A stretch of DNA of 17,119 nt from DATEHQ01 sp035279525 (GTDB taxonomy: Bacteria > Chloroflexota > Dormibacteria > Dormibacterales > Dormibacteraceae), in the NCBI GenBank assembly GCA_035279525.1, contig DATEHQ010000006.1, positions 1 through 17,119 of the forward strand, read 5' to 3'. Position numbers and translations under genes: made by a program. Position 1 is the stretch's first letter. The number at the start of each line of letters is the position of its first letter. Under the pieces are notes generated by a model, which saw only the letters and a list, made by a program, of their open reading frames with translations, had not been told where the DNA came from and ran no database searches. Below, in pieces: positions 6,902-14,000 of the stretch.

Positions 6902-8311
6902 CTAGCGGCCCCTCCAGCCCAGGACGGTCCCGAACGTGCCCGCCAGGATCTGCAGGTCCAGCCGGAACGAGCGGTTCTTGATGTAGTAGAGGTCGTATTC
7001 CAGCTTGCGCGTGATCTCCGCCACGTTGCCCGCATAGCCGCCTTTGATCTGTGCCCACCCCGTCAGGCCAGGTTTGATCAGCAGTCTCGAGCGGAAGTGC
7101 GGAACCTTTGCCTCCAGGTCGCGCTCGAACTCCGGTCGCTCAGGGCGCGGGCCGATGAAGCTCATCTCCCCGCGGATGATGTTGAGCAGCTGAGGGAACT
7201 CGTCGAGCCGTGTGGCGCGGAGGAGCCGGCCGACGCGCGTGATGCGCGGGTCTTTCGGCGCAGCGAACTGAGCTCCATGCGCCTCGGCGTCGGCGGACAT
7301 CGTGCGCAGCTTCAACAGGTTGAACTCGCGGCCGCTTTCGCCCACGCGCCTCTGTGTGAGAATCACAGGCCCCTTCGAATCGAGCCTGATCATCAGCGCG
7401 AGCAGCGGAAAGAGGACCAGGAAGGGCACTCCGACCACCACCGATAGGAGCAGGTCGAGCAGCCGCCGCGCAGCCGCGTACGGACGCTTCCAGACGTCGC
7501 TGTCCGGCAGCCCGAGGTACCAGTGCACATCGATGGAATCCAGCGGCACTCGGCCCATGTAGGTCTCGACCAGGCTCACACCCGGCACCAGGCGCACGCC
7601 ACGGGTCAGGCATTCCTCGATCAGGCCCGGCACCAGTCGCAGCTCGTTGCTCGACACGATGAGCTCCTGCGCGCCCGTCCGTGCCAGGGCGCTGCTCGCC
7701 TGCTCGACTATCCATGGCGCGTCGTGCGTGTCGGCGCGGCTGCGCACGACGGTGCCCACGACCCTGTATTCGAAGCGCGCCGCCTGAAGCGCTGTGACGA
7801 GCTCAGGATTCGGTTGCTCGTCCGCGATCACGACCACCTGCGTCGCCAGCGATTCGTGAAGCAGCACTCGGGCCACCGTGGTCCTGACCGCGATCATCAG
7901 CACCGCGCTGAGGCCGATGGCTCCAAGCAGGATGGGACGGGTGAGCACGTACGGATGGATGAAGAAGACGACCACCGAGAAAAGAGCGCTGATGGGCAAG
8001 GCCTTCACCACCGCCACGCCGCTCTCGACTCGATTGCTCGGAATCTGCGGCGCGTACCCGTCGGTCACGATCAGGGAGACGACCCAGATCGCGCCGATGA
8101 GCAGTGGTTCGAAGCCCTCGAGAGGATGCGCTTTCGGTTTGTGCAGCACCCCATAAGCGGCCAGCGTGGCCACGGCCGCGACCACGAAATCTGCCGCCGC
8201 GAGCACCACGCGCCGCTCCCGAATGCTGAGGGCGAAGCGACGCGCGGCGGCTTGAGGTGCGATCTCGAGGCCGGGCGGCGGATCGGGCGGCTGGATCTCG
8301 AGCGCTGTCAA
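6902..8311 (-). CDS. Polyprenyl-phosphate sugar phosphotransferase (WbaP/CapM-type, large form)
   Basis: A 469-residue initiating enzyme that transfers a sugar-1-phosphate from a UDP-sugar to undecaprenyl phosphate on the cytoplasmic membrane face. Residues about 34-150 contain four or five hydrophobic segments. Residues 155-255 form a nucleotide-binding-like (CoA_binding_3) domain. The catalytic bacterial-sugar-transferase domain follows from 276: KLRTM (334-338), Asp370-Glu371 in RLDEFPQLLNIIRGEMSFIGPRPERPEF, and KPGLTGWAQI (413-422). The TTG start at 8311 is chosen because GGGAGGAT lies at ideal spacing. A GTG at 8356 would add 15 residues but has no ribosome site. It diverges from the 4,6-dehydratase, whose product could be its substrate. 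A second, shorter enzyme of this superfamily is at 13099-13782. Confidence 0.88.
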   Translation of the reverse strand: MTALEIQPPDPPPGLEIAPQAAARRFALSIRERRVVLAAADFVVAAVATLAAYGVLHKPKAHPLEGFEPLLIGAIWVVSLIVTDGYAPQIPSNRVESGVAVVKALPISALFSVVVFFIHPYVLTRPILLGAIGLSAVLMIAVRTTVARVLLHESLATQVVVIADEQPNPELVTALQAARFEYRVVGTVVRSRADTHDAPWIVEQASSALARTGAQELIVSSNELRLVPGLIEECLTRGVRLVPGVSLVETYMGRVPLDSIDVHWYLGLPDSDVWKRPYAAARRLLDLLLSVVVGVPFLVLFPLLALMIRLDSKGPVILTQRRVGESGREFNLLKLRTMSADAEAHGAQFAAPKDPRITRVGRLLRATRLDEFPQLLNIIRGEMSFIGPRPERPEFERDLEAKVPHFRSRLLIKPGLTGWAQIKGGYAGNVAEITRKLEYDLYYIKNRSFRLDLQILAGTFGTVLGWRGR

Positions 8312-8316
8312 CGACG

Positions 8317-8324
8317 ATCCTCCC
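8317..8324 (-). promoter_or_regulatory. Strong Shine-Dalgarno that fixes the sugar transferase start
   Basis: On the minus strand GGGAGGAT ends 5 nt before TTG at 8311. It is the best ribosome-binding site I noticed in the window, and it argues for the TTG rather than the upstream GTG at 8356. Confidence 0.6.
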
Positions 8325-8410
8325 GCCTGGGTGGAAACGGCTTTAGCATGCTTCACTTAGAGGGCGTGATCCACCGGCTAGCTTACATCCCAAATCCCGG
8401 GCCCTTGCTC

Positions 8411-8416
8411 TAGGCT
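8411..8416 (+). promoter_or_regulatory. Candidate -10 element for the 4,6-dehydratase gene
   Basis: TAGGCT lies 9 nt before the GTG at 8426, which would put the transcript start within about 3 nt of the start codon, so nearly leaderless. No Shine-Dalgarno sequence precedes this GTG, which agrees with such a start. No good -35 box is seen. The shared form TAG-A/G-CT recurs at 4184 and 15306. Confidence 0.3.
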
Positions 8417-8425
8417 GTTGGCGCC

Positions 8426-10351
8426 GTGAACCTGCAGTTGACCGTCCGGCTCCGGCGGATTCCGCGCGGCGCGCTGAAATACGGTCCCCTCTTCATCGCG
8501 GAAGTCTGCATCTTCTGGCTCATCGTCGTGGCCGTCAACCTCAGCGGCTACGGCACCCCGTCGTCGTCATCGGCCGAATCGCACTGGTGGCCTGTTGCGT
8601 CGCTCGGCCTGGTGGCCCTGGCCATGGGCGCGGGCGAGGCGCGATTCCACCTCTACCGCCGGGTCTGGTCCACCGCGAGCTTGCAGGACGCATTCGCGAT
8701 CGGCCTCGCGGTGACGGAAGCCACGCTGCTGGTCACGATCGTCAACCTGCTGATCCCCGATGGATACCGCCCGCTGCGGCTGCTCGCGCCTGTCTTCGCC
8801 GCGCCGGCGGTGGTGATCGGCGTCGGGCTGCTCCGTCTGCTGCCGCGGCTCCTGACATCGCCTCGGGCGGCCGGGAACAGGTTGCTGGTGGTGATTCCGG
8901 ACATGAGCGGCTACTCGACTGTCAAGACCCTGCTGCAGCAGCGCAGCCCCGACTGGACGCCCGTCGCCGTCGTGACCACCGGCACAGCCGAGGTGGGCCG
9001 CACCATCATGGGCGTGCCTGTGCTGGGCACCACGGCCAACCTGCGGCGCTGGATCAAGGAGACCGACGCGCAGGGCGTCGCCTTTGTGCAGGGCCGCGCC
9101 GCCGACCGCGCGAACGCTCGATCGCTCTACTCCGAAGCCCTCAGGGCTGAGCTGCCGGTCTTCATCATGCCGGCGTCCGAAGAATGGTTTCCTCGCCCCA
9201 GCGGTGCGAGATTGCGCCAGCTGTCGGCGGATGACCTGGTCGGTCGCGACGAGCGAGAGATCAACCTGGAGCTGGCGGCTTCAGAGATCCGAGACCACGT
9301 CGTGTTGGTCACAGGCGCGGCGGGCTCGATCGGCTCGGAGATCTGCCGGCTGGTGGCGGCGATGGGTCCGCGGCGGCTCGTCCTCGTGGACATCAATGAG
9401 AGCGGCTTGTTCGACCTCGCTGAAGAGCTGAGGGTGGACGGCACGCTCGACCTGCGCGAGGCGCTGGTTTCGATCACGGATCAGGATGATCTGCTGAGCC
9501 TGTTCGGGGAGGAGCGGCCTGACATCGTTTTTCACGCCGCGGCGTACAAGCACGTTCCGATGCTCGAGTCCCACCCTAGCCAGGCGGTCATGACAAACGT
9601 GATCGGAACGCGAAACACGCTGCGGTGCTCGGACGCGGTCGGCGTCAAGAAGTTCATCCTCATCTCCACCGACAAGGCCGCGTCGAAGCATTCCGTGATG
9701 GGCTGCACCAAGCGGCTCTGCGAGCAGCTCTCGCTCGCGTATCGCGGTGCGATGGTCTGCTGGGCGGTGCGCTTTGGCAACGTGGTGGGGAGCAGGGGCA
9801 GCGTGGTGCCGCTGTTCGAGAGGCAGATCGAGCACGGCGGCCCGGTCACCATCACCCATCCCGAGGTTTCGCGCTACATGATGACCATCCGGGAGGCGGC
9901 CTCCCTTGTCATCAGCTCGTTGACCATGGGCAGGGCCAGCCACCTCTACATGCTCGACATGGGCGAGCCGATCAAGATCTACGACCTCGCCAAGGACCTG
10001 ATCCGCTCCCGCGGCATGCGGCCGGGCGTCGACATCAAGGTCGCGTTCACCGGGCTGCGGCCGGGCGAGCGCATGACTGAAGACCTGCTTGCGCCCGACG
10101 AGGGATGGCGCCCGACGAGCCACCCCGCCATCCGCGAGGTCATCTCGCCGATGACGGCTCGGGCCGAGGACCTGGCCTGGACCGTCGAGCGGCTCGCGGG
10201 CCTCGCCCGGGAGGGCAAGTCGGATGAGCTGGTTCGAGGGCTGAAGATGGCCGTGCAGGTTCCGCTGTCGCCCAGCGAGGAGCCGGACGTCCCAAGCCCG
10301 CGCCCTTCCGAGAGCCGGACCAAAGAGAAAGGGCAGCAGGACAAGGCCTGA
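8426..10351 (+). CDS. UDP-HexNAc 4,6-dehydratase, WbpM/CapD/FlaA1 family (large membrane-anchored form)
   Basis: A 641-residue protein with about four N-terminal membrane helices (20-140), a nucleotide-binding-like middle domain (150-255) and an extended-SDR catalytic domain. Visible motifs are TGAAGSIGSE (296-305), FHAAAYKHVPMLE (369-381), STDKAASKHSVMGCTKR (414-430), RFGNVVGSRGSVVP (449-462) and GLRPGERMTEDL (543-554). The usual SDR Tyr is replaced by Met425, with Lys429, as in large WbpM-type enzymes. The expected reaction is UDP-GlcNAc to UDP-4-keto-6-deoxy-GlcNAc, the precursor of QuiNAc, FucNAc or bacillosamine-type sugars. The Pro/Ser/Lys-rich tail (about 605-641) looks disordered. GTG at 8426 is the only sensible start. 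An ArnB/PseC-like aminotransferase encoded at 11860-13041 could act on its product. Confidence 0.9.
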   Translation: MNLQLTVRLRRIPRGALKYGPLFIAEVCIFWLIVVAVNLSGYGTPSSSSAESHWWPVASLGLVALAMGAGEARFHLYRRVWSTASLQDAFAIGLAVTEATLLVTIVNLLIPDGYRPLRLLAPVFAAPAVVIGVGLLRLLPRLLTSPRAAGNRLLVVIPDMSGYSTVKTLLQQRSPDWTPVAVVTTGTAEVGRTIMGVPVLGTTANLRRWIKETDAQGVAFVQGRAADRANARSLYSEALRAELPVFIMPASEEWFPRPSGARLRQLSADDLVGRDEREINLELAASEIRDHVVLVTGAAGSIGSEICRLVAAMGPRRLVLVDINESGLFDLAEELRVDGTLDLREALVSITDQDDLLSLFGEERPDIVFHAAAYKHVPMLESHPSQAVMTNVIGTRNTLRCSDAVGVKKFILISTDKAASKHSVMGCTKRLCEQLSLAYRGAMVCWAVRFGNVVGSRGSVVPLFERQIEHGGPVTITHPEVSRYMMTIREAASLVISSLTMGRASHLYMLDMGEPIKIYDLAKDLIRSRGMRPGVDIKVAFTGLRPGERMTEDLLAPDEGWRPTSHPAIREVISPMTARAEDLAWTVERLAGLAREGKSDELVRGLKMAVQVPLSPSEEPDVPSPRPSESRTKEKGQQDKA

Positions 10352-10369
10352 GCGCGGCTGCCTTCCATT

Positions 10370-10491
10370 CCGGAGAGGCCATCCACTCCGGAGAGGCCGG
10401 ACTATCCGCGAACTGAGGCCGCGGGTACTTCGGAGAGGCCGGACTATCCGCGAACTGAGGCCGCCGACAAGCCGGAGAGGCCGGACTATCC
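10370..10491. repeat. Palindromic repeat array D (3 units plus a degenerate one, 42 bp period)
   Basis: Cores at 10388, 10430 and 10472 read CCGGAGAGGCCGGACTATCC (the second with T first), exactly 42 bp apart. A shortened copy, CCGGAGAGGCCATCC, precedes them at 10370. The 22-bp spacers share GCGAACTGAGGCCG. On the other strand these spacers contain GCGGCCTCAGTTCGC, which matches the spacers of array E at 13907-13970 (GCGGCCTCCAGT). The whole 41-42 bp unit, not only the palindrome, is therefore shared. The array begins 19 bp after the dehydratase stop and ends 50 bp before the acetyltransferase start. Confidence 0.85.
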
Positions 10492-10541
10492 GGTCGGGCG
10501 CGTTCGTCCCCCGCATCGGTGCGCCCGCCTCGCATGCCAAG

Positions 10542-11177
10542 ATGAGTCGGGTGTCTGACCACAGCCACGTGCACGTTCACCCGAGCGCGGAGGTGTCCGA
10601 GTCGGCGCAGGTCGGCGCCGGCACTCGGATCTGGCACCAGGCCCAGGTGCGCGAAGGCGCTGTGATCGGAAAGCAGTGCATCATCGGCAAGGGCGCCTAT
10701 GTCGACAAGGACGTGCACATCGGCGATTTCTGCAAGCTGCAGAACGGCGTCTTCGTTTTCCACGGGTTCAACCTCGAGAGCGGCGTGTTCCTCGGGCCGG
10801 GCGTGATGCTGCTCAACGACAAGCACCCGCGCGCGATCAACCCCGACGGCTCCCCCAAGTCGGACTCTGACTGGGAGGCCAGCACCGGCAGCGTGGCACA
10901 TGGTGCCGCAGTCGGCGGTGGCGCGGTCGTGCTCCCCGGGATCACCATCGGGCGCATGGCGCTCGTGGGTGCGGGCGCGGTGGTGACGCGCGACGTGCCG
11001 GAGCGGGGCATCGTGGCCGGGAACCCGGCCCGCCTCAAGGGCTTCGCGTGCGATTGCGGCCACACCCTGTCCAGGGCGGCGGCCGGCGCACCCGCTTACC
11101 AGTGCCCCAGCTGCGGCCGCTCCTACGAGATCCCGGTAGAGGCGGCCCGGCAGCTGGAAGCCGCCCGCCGGGCTTGA
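10542..11177 (+). CDS. Left-handed beta-helix N-acetyltransferase (WbpD/WlbB-like) with zinc ribbon
   Basis: A 211-residue hexapeptide-repeat acetyltransferase of the WbpD/WlbB/WxcM-N type. These acetylate the 3-amino group of UDP-2-acetamido-3-amino-2,3-dideoxyglucuronate or a related amino sugar, using acetyl-CoA. Hexapeptide repeats run from about 12 to 165 (SAQVGAGTRIWHQAQVREGA, then VIGKQCIIGKGAYV and later GGGAVVLPGITIGRMALVGAGAVV), with the loop LLNDKHPRAINPDG at 90-103. The C-terminus carries four cysteines as CDCG (170, 172) and CPSCG (188, 191), a predicted zinc ribbon. The ATG at 10542 has no clear ribosome site; GTG at 10551 is a possible alternative. Its end overlaps the methyltransferase start by 4 bp (TTGA), so this is the first gene of a three-gene operon. 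The WbpE-like and WbpI-like genes further right support a 3-N-acetyl role. Confidence 0.85.
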   Translation: MSRVSDHSHVHVHPSAEVSESAQVGAGTRIWHQAQVREGAVIGKQCIIGKGAYVDKDVHIGDFCKLQNGVFVFHGFNLESGVFLGPGVMLLNDKHPRAINPDGSPKSDSDWEASTGSVAHGAAVGGGAVVLPGITIGRMALVGAGAVVTRDVPERGIVAGNPARLKGFACDCGHTLSRAAAGAPAYQCPSCGRSYEIPVEAARQLEAARRA

Positions 11178-11860
11178 GCGAGACGGAGCGGATCGCTCGC
11201 GCCTACGAGGACGTCGAGAGGCGCGCGGGGCTCTGGAATCCGTCCAACCGCGGCAACCAGGCCATCCTGACCGAGCGGCGGACGCTCACCCGCCGGCTCC
11301 TCGAACGGGCCGGCTGGGTCCCGCTCGGCTCGCGCGCCGTCCTCGAGGTCGGATCGGGTTTTGGTGGCGAGCTGGCCTGGCTGGTCGAGCTGGGCGCAGC
11401 GCCTGACCACCTGGTCGGCGTCGACTTGCTGCCGGGTCGGGTGGAAGCCGCCCGCCGGGGCCACCCGGAGCTCCGTTTCGTGCAGGGCAACGCGGAGCGA
11501 CTGGAATTCGAGGACGCCACGTTCGACCTGGTGATGGCGATCACCGTCTTCAGCTCGATCCACGCGGAGGCGATGGCGAAGAACATCGCTTCCGAGATCG
11601 TCCGCGTGCTCCGGCCAGGCGGAGGATTGCTGTGGTACGACCTGAGATACGACAGCGTCAACCGAGACGTGCACGCAGTGAGCGCGTCTCGGGTCCGCCG
11701 GCTCTTTCCAGGGCTGAGCGGCCACCTCGACGCGGTGACGCTTCTCCCGCCGCTGGCTCGCCGCCTCGGCCCCGCGACCGGTATCGGCTACCCGCTCATG
11801 TCGCGGATCCCACCCCTGCGCAGCCACCTCCTCGGACTGCTGCGGAAGGCTGTCGCCTGA
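11174..11860 (+). CDS. Class I SAM-dependent methyltransferase
   Basis: A 228-residue methyltransferase_11-type protein. Motif I is EVGSGFGG (58-65), the second acidic strand is VGVDLL (81-86), motif II-like EDATFDLVMAITVFSSIH (113-130) follows, and VLRPGGGLLWYDLRYD (145-160) ends the fold. The substrate is not evident; O- or N-methylation of a glycan residue or of the lipid-linked intermediate is the natural guess. The TTG start at 11174 overlaps the acetyltransferase stop by 4 bp. The stop TGA shares one base with the ATG of the aminotransferase (TGATG). Both junctions imply translational coupling in one operon. The frame is open upstream to 11048, but that part overlaps the acetyltransferase zinc ribbon and shows no family similarity. 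Confidence 0.8.
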   Translation: MSETERIARAYEDVERRAGLWNPSNRGNQAILTERRTLTRRLLERAGWVPLGSRAVLEVGSGFGGELAWLVELGAAPDHLVGVDLLPGRVEAARRGHPELRFVQGNAERLEFEDATFDLVMAITVFSSIHAEAMAKNIASEIVRVLRPGGGLLWYDLRYDSVNRDVHAVSASRVRRLFPGLSGHLDAVTLLPPLARRLGPATGIGYPLMSRIPPLRSHLLGLLRKAVA

Positions 11861-13041
11861 TGCGGTCGGAGTTTCTGCACTTCGCGCCGCCGATGATCGG
11901 CGACGAGGAGATCGACGAGGTGGTCAAGACCCTCCGCAGCGGCTGGATCACGACGGGCCAGCGCACGCGGCAGTTCGAGAAGGACTTTCAGGCGTACGTC
12001 GGGGCGCCGGCGGCCCTGGCCGTCAACTCGGCCACCTCGGCGATGCACCTCGCGCTGGCGGTGCTCGGGATCGGACAGGGCGACGCCGTCGTGACCACGA
12101 CGATGACCTTCGCCTCGACCGTGACCGTGATCGAGCACCAGCACGCGCGCCCGGTGCTGGTCGACGTCCTGCCGGACACCCTGAACATCGACCCCGACCT
12201 GGTCGAGAAGGCGATCAAGTCGAACCCGAAGGTGAAGGCGATCCTCCCCGTCCATCTTTACGGCCACCCCGCCGACATGGACGCGATCTATGACATAGCG
12301 TCGCGACACGGCCTGCCTGTCGTCGAGGATGCCGCGCATTCGGTGGCTGCGTCCTACCGGGGCCGCAAGCTCGGTGCGCCGGTTCCTGGATTCGACCAGC
12401 CGAACCTCGTCGCTTTCTCGTTCTATGCCACGAAGAACCTCACCACCGGCGAGGGCGGGATGCTCACCGGCCCGCCGGACCTGATCGACTCGGCGCGGGT
12501 CTGGAGCCTTCACGGCATGAGCCGCGACGCGTTCAAGCGCTACACGGCGGAGGGCTCATGGCGTTACGACGTCGTCCTGCCCGGCTTCAAATACAACATG
12601 CCCGACATCCAGGCCGCGATCGGCCTGCATCAGCTCAAGCGGCTGGACCAGATGCAGGCGCGCCGCAAGACGATCTTCGCCCAGTACGACGAAGCCCTGG
12701 GTCGCCTGCCGGAGCTGGAGACCCAGACCACCAGGCCGGAGGCCGACAGCGCGTGCCACATCTACCTGCTCCGGCTGCGCCTCGAGCGGTTGAAGATCCG
12801 CCGCGACACGTTCATCGAGGAGATGCGCAAGCTCAACATCGGCGCGAGCGTGCATTTCATCCCGATCCACATGCACTCGTACTTCCGCAACCAGTACAGG
12901 CTTGACCCGGCGCAGTTTCCAGTGGCGCAGCGCGAGTTCGAGCGCATGATCTCGCTGCCGCTCAGCCCCGCCCATACAGACCAGGACGTCGCCGACGTGA
13001 TCGATGCAGTGACTGAGATCGTGGCCGCGAACCGCCTCTAG
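11860..13041 (+). CDS. DegT/DnrJ/EryC1/StrS aminotransferase (ArnB/PseC-like, sugar C4 type)
   Basis: A 393-residue PLP-dependent nucleotide-sugar aminotransferase. The N-terminus FLHFAPPMIGDEEIDEVVKT with LRSGWITTG (25-33) resembles ArnB/PseC-type enzymes that aminate a 4-keto group. NSATSAMHLAL (56-66), VVEDAAHS (Asp157, contacts the PLP ring) and SFYATKNLTTGEGGM (Lys192, Schiff base) are all intact. Length is normal for the family. The ATG at 11860 overlaps the methyltransferase stop. It could aminate the 4-keto-6-deoxy product of the WbpM-like dehydratase encoded upstream; the position-specific assignment is inference. It ends 57 bp from the converging short sugar transferase gene, and that gap shows no repeat and no obvious terminator. 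Confidence 0.88.
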   Translation: MRSEFLHFAPPMIGDEEIDEVVKTLRSGWITTGQRTRQFEKDFQAYVGAPAALAVNSATSAMHLALAVLGIGQGDAVVTTTMTFASTVTVIEHQHARPVLVDVLPDTLNIDPDLVEKAIKSNPKVKAILPVHLYGHPADMDAIYDIASRHGLPVVEDAAHSVAASYRGRKLGAPVPGFDQPNLVAFSFYATKNLTTGEGGMLTGPPDLIDSARVWSLHGMSRDAFKRYTAEGSWRYDVVLPGFKYNMPDIQAAIGLHQLKRLDQMQARRKTIFAQYDEALGRLPELETQTTRPEADSACHIYLLRLRLERLKIRRDTFIEEMRKLNIGASVHFIPIHMHSYFRNQYRLDPAQFPVAQREFERMISLPLSPAHTDQDVADVIDAVTEIVAANRL

Positions 13042-13098
13042 CGAAGCGCCCCAGTTCAGCGCAAAGGGCCGTCGAACTCGAGCGTGGCCGGTTGGAAG

Positions 13099-13782
13099 TC
13101 AGGGCGAGCTGAAAGGGCGGCGCGCGACCAGCGCGATCGTCTTGAGGAGGATCCGGATGTGGTCCGCCAGGCTCGCCTTTCTCACATACGCCAGCTCGAT
13201 GTCCAGCTTTGCGGGTAGGACCTCGTTCAAGTAGGTCGATTCGGGCTCAGGCCCTTCGAGCTTCTTCTCCTCGTCGATGAACTCGATCGCGGCAGGACCC
13301 GTGAGGCCGGGCCGAAACCGGAGCAGGCGTCGCTGCTCGTCGGTGTAGTGCTCGACGTATCGCGGGTCTTCGGGCCGTGGGCCGACGAAGCTCATCTCGC
13401 CCTTGAGGATGTTGAACAGCTGGGGGAGCTCGTCGACCTTCGTCTTGCGCAAGATGTGGCCGACGCGGGTCACGCGAGGATCGTCCGAGCTGGTCACGGC
13501 GGGACCCTCACGGTGGGCACCCACACCCATCGTGCGCAGCTTGTGGATGCTGAATACGCGCCCCTCGCGACCCACCCGCCGGCCCTTGAAGAAGACCGGA
13601 CCGGGTGAATCGAGCTTGACGGCGGCCGCGGCCGCGAGCATGACAGGCGAGCTCGCGACGAGCCCGACCAGGCTCACCGTGACGTCGAAGGCGCGCTCGA
13701 TGCGCCTCTGCCTGCTCCATTTCTGCCGCGCCTCGGGGGACCGCTCGACCCACCGCCTGACCCGGCGCCTTTCAATCGCCAT
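13099..13782 (-). CDS. Short monotopic phosphoglycosyl transferase (PglC/WcaJ C-domain type)
   Basis: A 227-residue sugar transferase consisting of the catalytic domain only. After a basic N-terminus (MAIERRRVRRWVERS) comes one hydrophobic segment, 33-55, containing Ser45-Pro46, as expected for the re-entrant helix of PglC. Then follow KLRTMG (81-86), the catalytic pair Asp117-Glu118 in KVDELPQLFNILKGEMSFVGPRPEDPR, and RPGLTGPAAI (157-166). It would move a phospho-sugar from a UDP-sugar to undecaprenyl phosphate. It lacks the N-terminal membrane and nucleotide-binding domains of the large paralog at 6902-8311. The ATG at 13782 is chosen because family similarity begins there; a TTG at 13842 would add 20 residues of low-complexity, repeat-adjacent sequence. 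Ribosome-site support is poor for either start. Confidence 0.82.
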   Translation of the reverse strand: MAIERRRVRRWVERSPEARQKWSRQRRIERAFDVTVSLVGLVASSPVMLAAAAAVKLDSPGPVFFKGRRVGREGRVFSIHKLRTMGVGAHREGPAVTSSDDPRVTRVGHILRKTKVDELPQLFNILKGEMSFVGPRPEDPRYVEHYTDEQRRLLRFRPGLTGPAAIEFIDEEKKLEGPEPESTYLNEVLPAKLDIELAYVRKASLADHIRILLKTIALVARRPFSSP

Positions 13783-13846
13783 AACCCCTAACGAGGAAAC
13801 GCGCCCCCCGCGGGGCAGTACCGAGGGGTGAACAGGGCTCAATTCC

Positions 13847-13988
13847 GGATAGTCCGGCCTATCCGAGGTGAAAAGCGGCTACCAGCCCGGATAGTCCGGC
13901 CTGTCCGAAGTGGGTGCGGCCTCCAGTCCGGATAGTCCGGCCTGTCCGAGGTGGGAGCGGCCTCCAGTCGGGATAGTCCCGCCTATCC
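13847..13988. repeat. Palindromic repeat array E (4 units, 41-42 bp period)
   Basis: Cores start at 13847, 13889, 13930 and 13971 with steps of 42, 41 and 41 bp: GGATAGTCCGGCCTATCC, two copies of GGATAGTCCGGCCTGTCC, and GGATAGTCCCGCCTATCC. The spacers are conserved too, with the form GARGTGGGNGCGGCCTCCAGTC in the second and third. They match the spacers of array D read on the opposite strand. The array lies between two minus-strand genes, 13 bp after the stop of the GT4 gene and 65 bp before the start of the short sugar transferase. It could therefore act on the end of one or the start of the other. Confidence 0.87.
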
Positions 13989-14000
13989 GGAGGGAGGGGG

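Noticed and set aside
9281..10540. 419-residue open frame on the minus strand opposite the dehydratase
   Set aside because: It is a shadow of the dehydratase. Its first 50 residues are translated palindromic repeat (recurring RIVRPLR), which explains its apparent internal repetition.
11048..11173. Upstream extension of the methyltransferase from 11048
   Set aside because: It overlaps the acetyltransferase zinc-ribbon codons in another frame, and the residues are Arg/Pro-rich without family similarity.
13042..13098. Terminator or repeat between the converging aminotransferase and sugar transferase genes
   Set aside because: I looked for a hairpin with a T-tract and for a copy of the palindrome in these 57 bp and saw neither.
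13783..13842. TTG start at 13842 for the short sugar transferase
   Set aside because: It adds 20 residues with no similarity and no ribosome site, and it begins right at the palindromic array.
13847..13988. CRISPR array (regular repeats separated by about 23 bp)
   Set aside because: The repeats are only 18 bp and the spacers are conserved between units and between arrays, whereas CRISPR spacers are unique. Arrays have 2-4 units and no cas genes are present.
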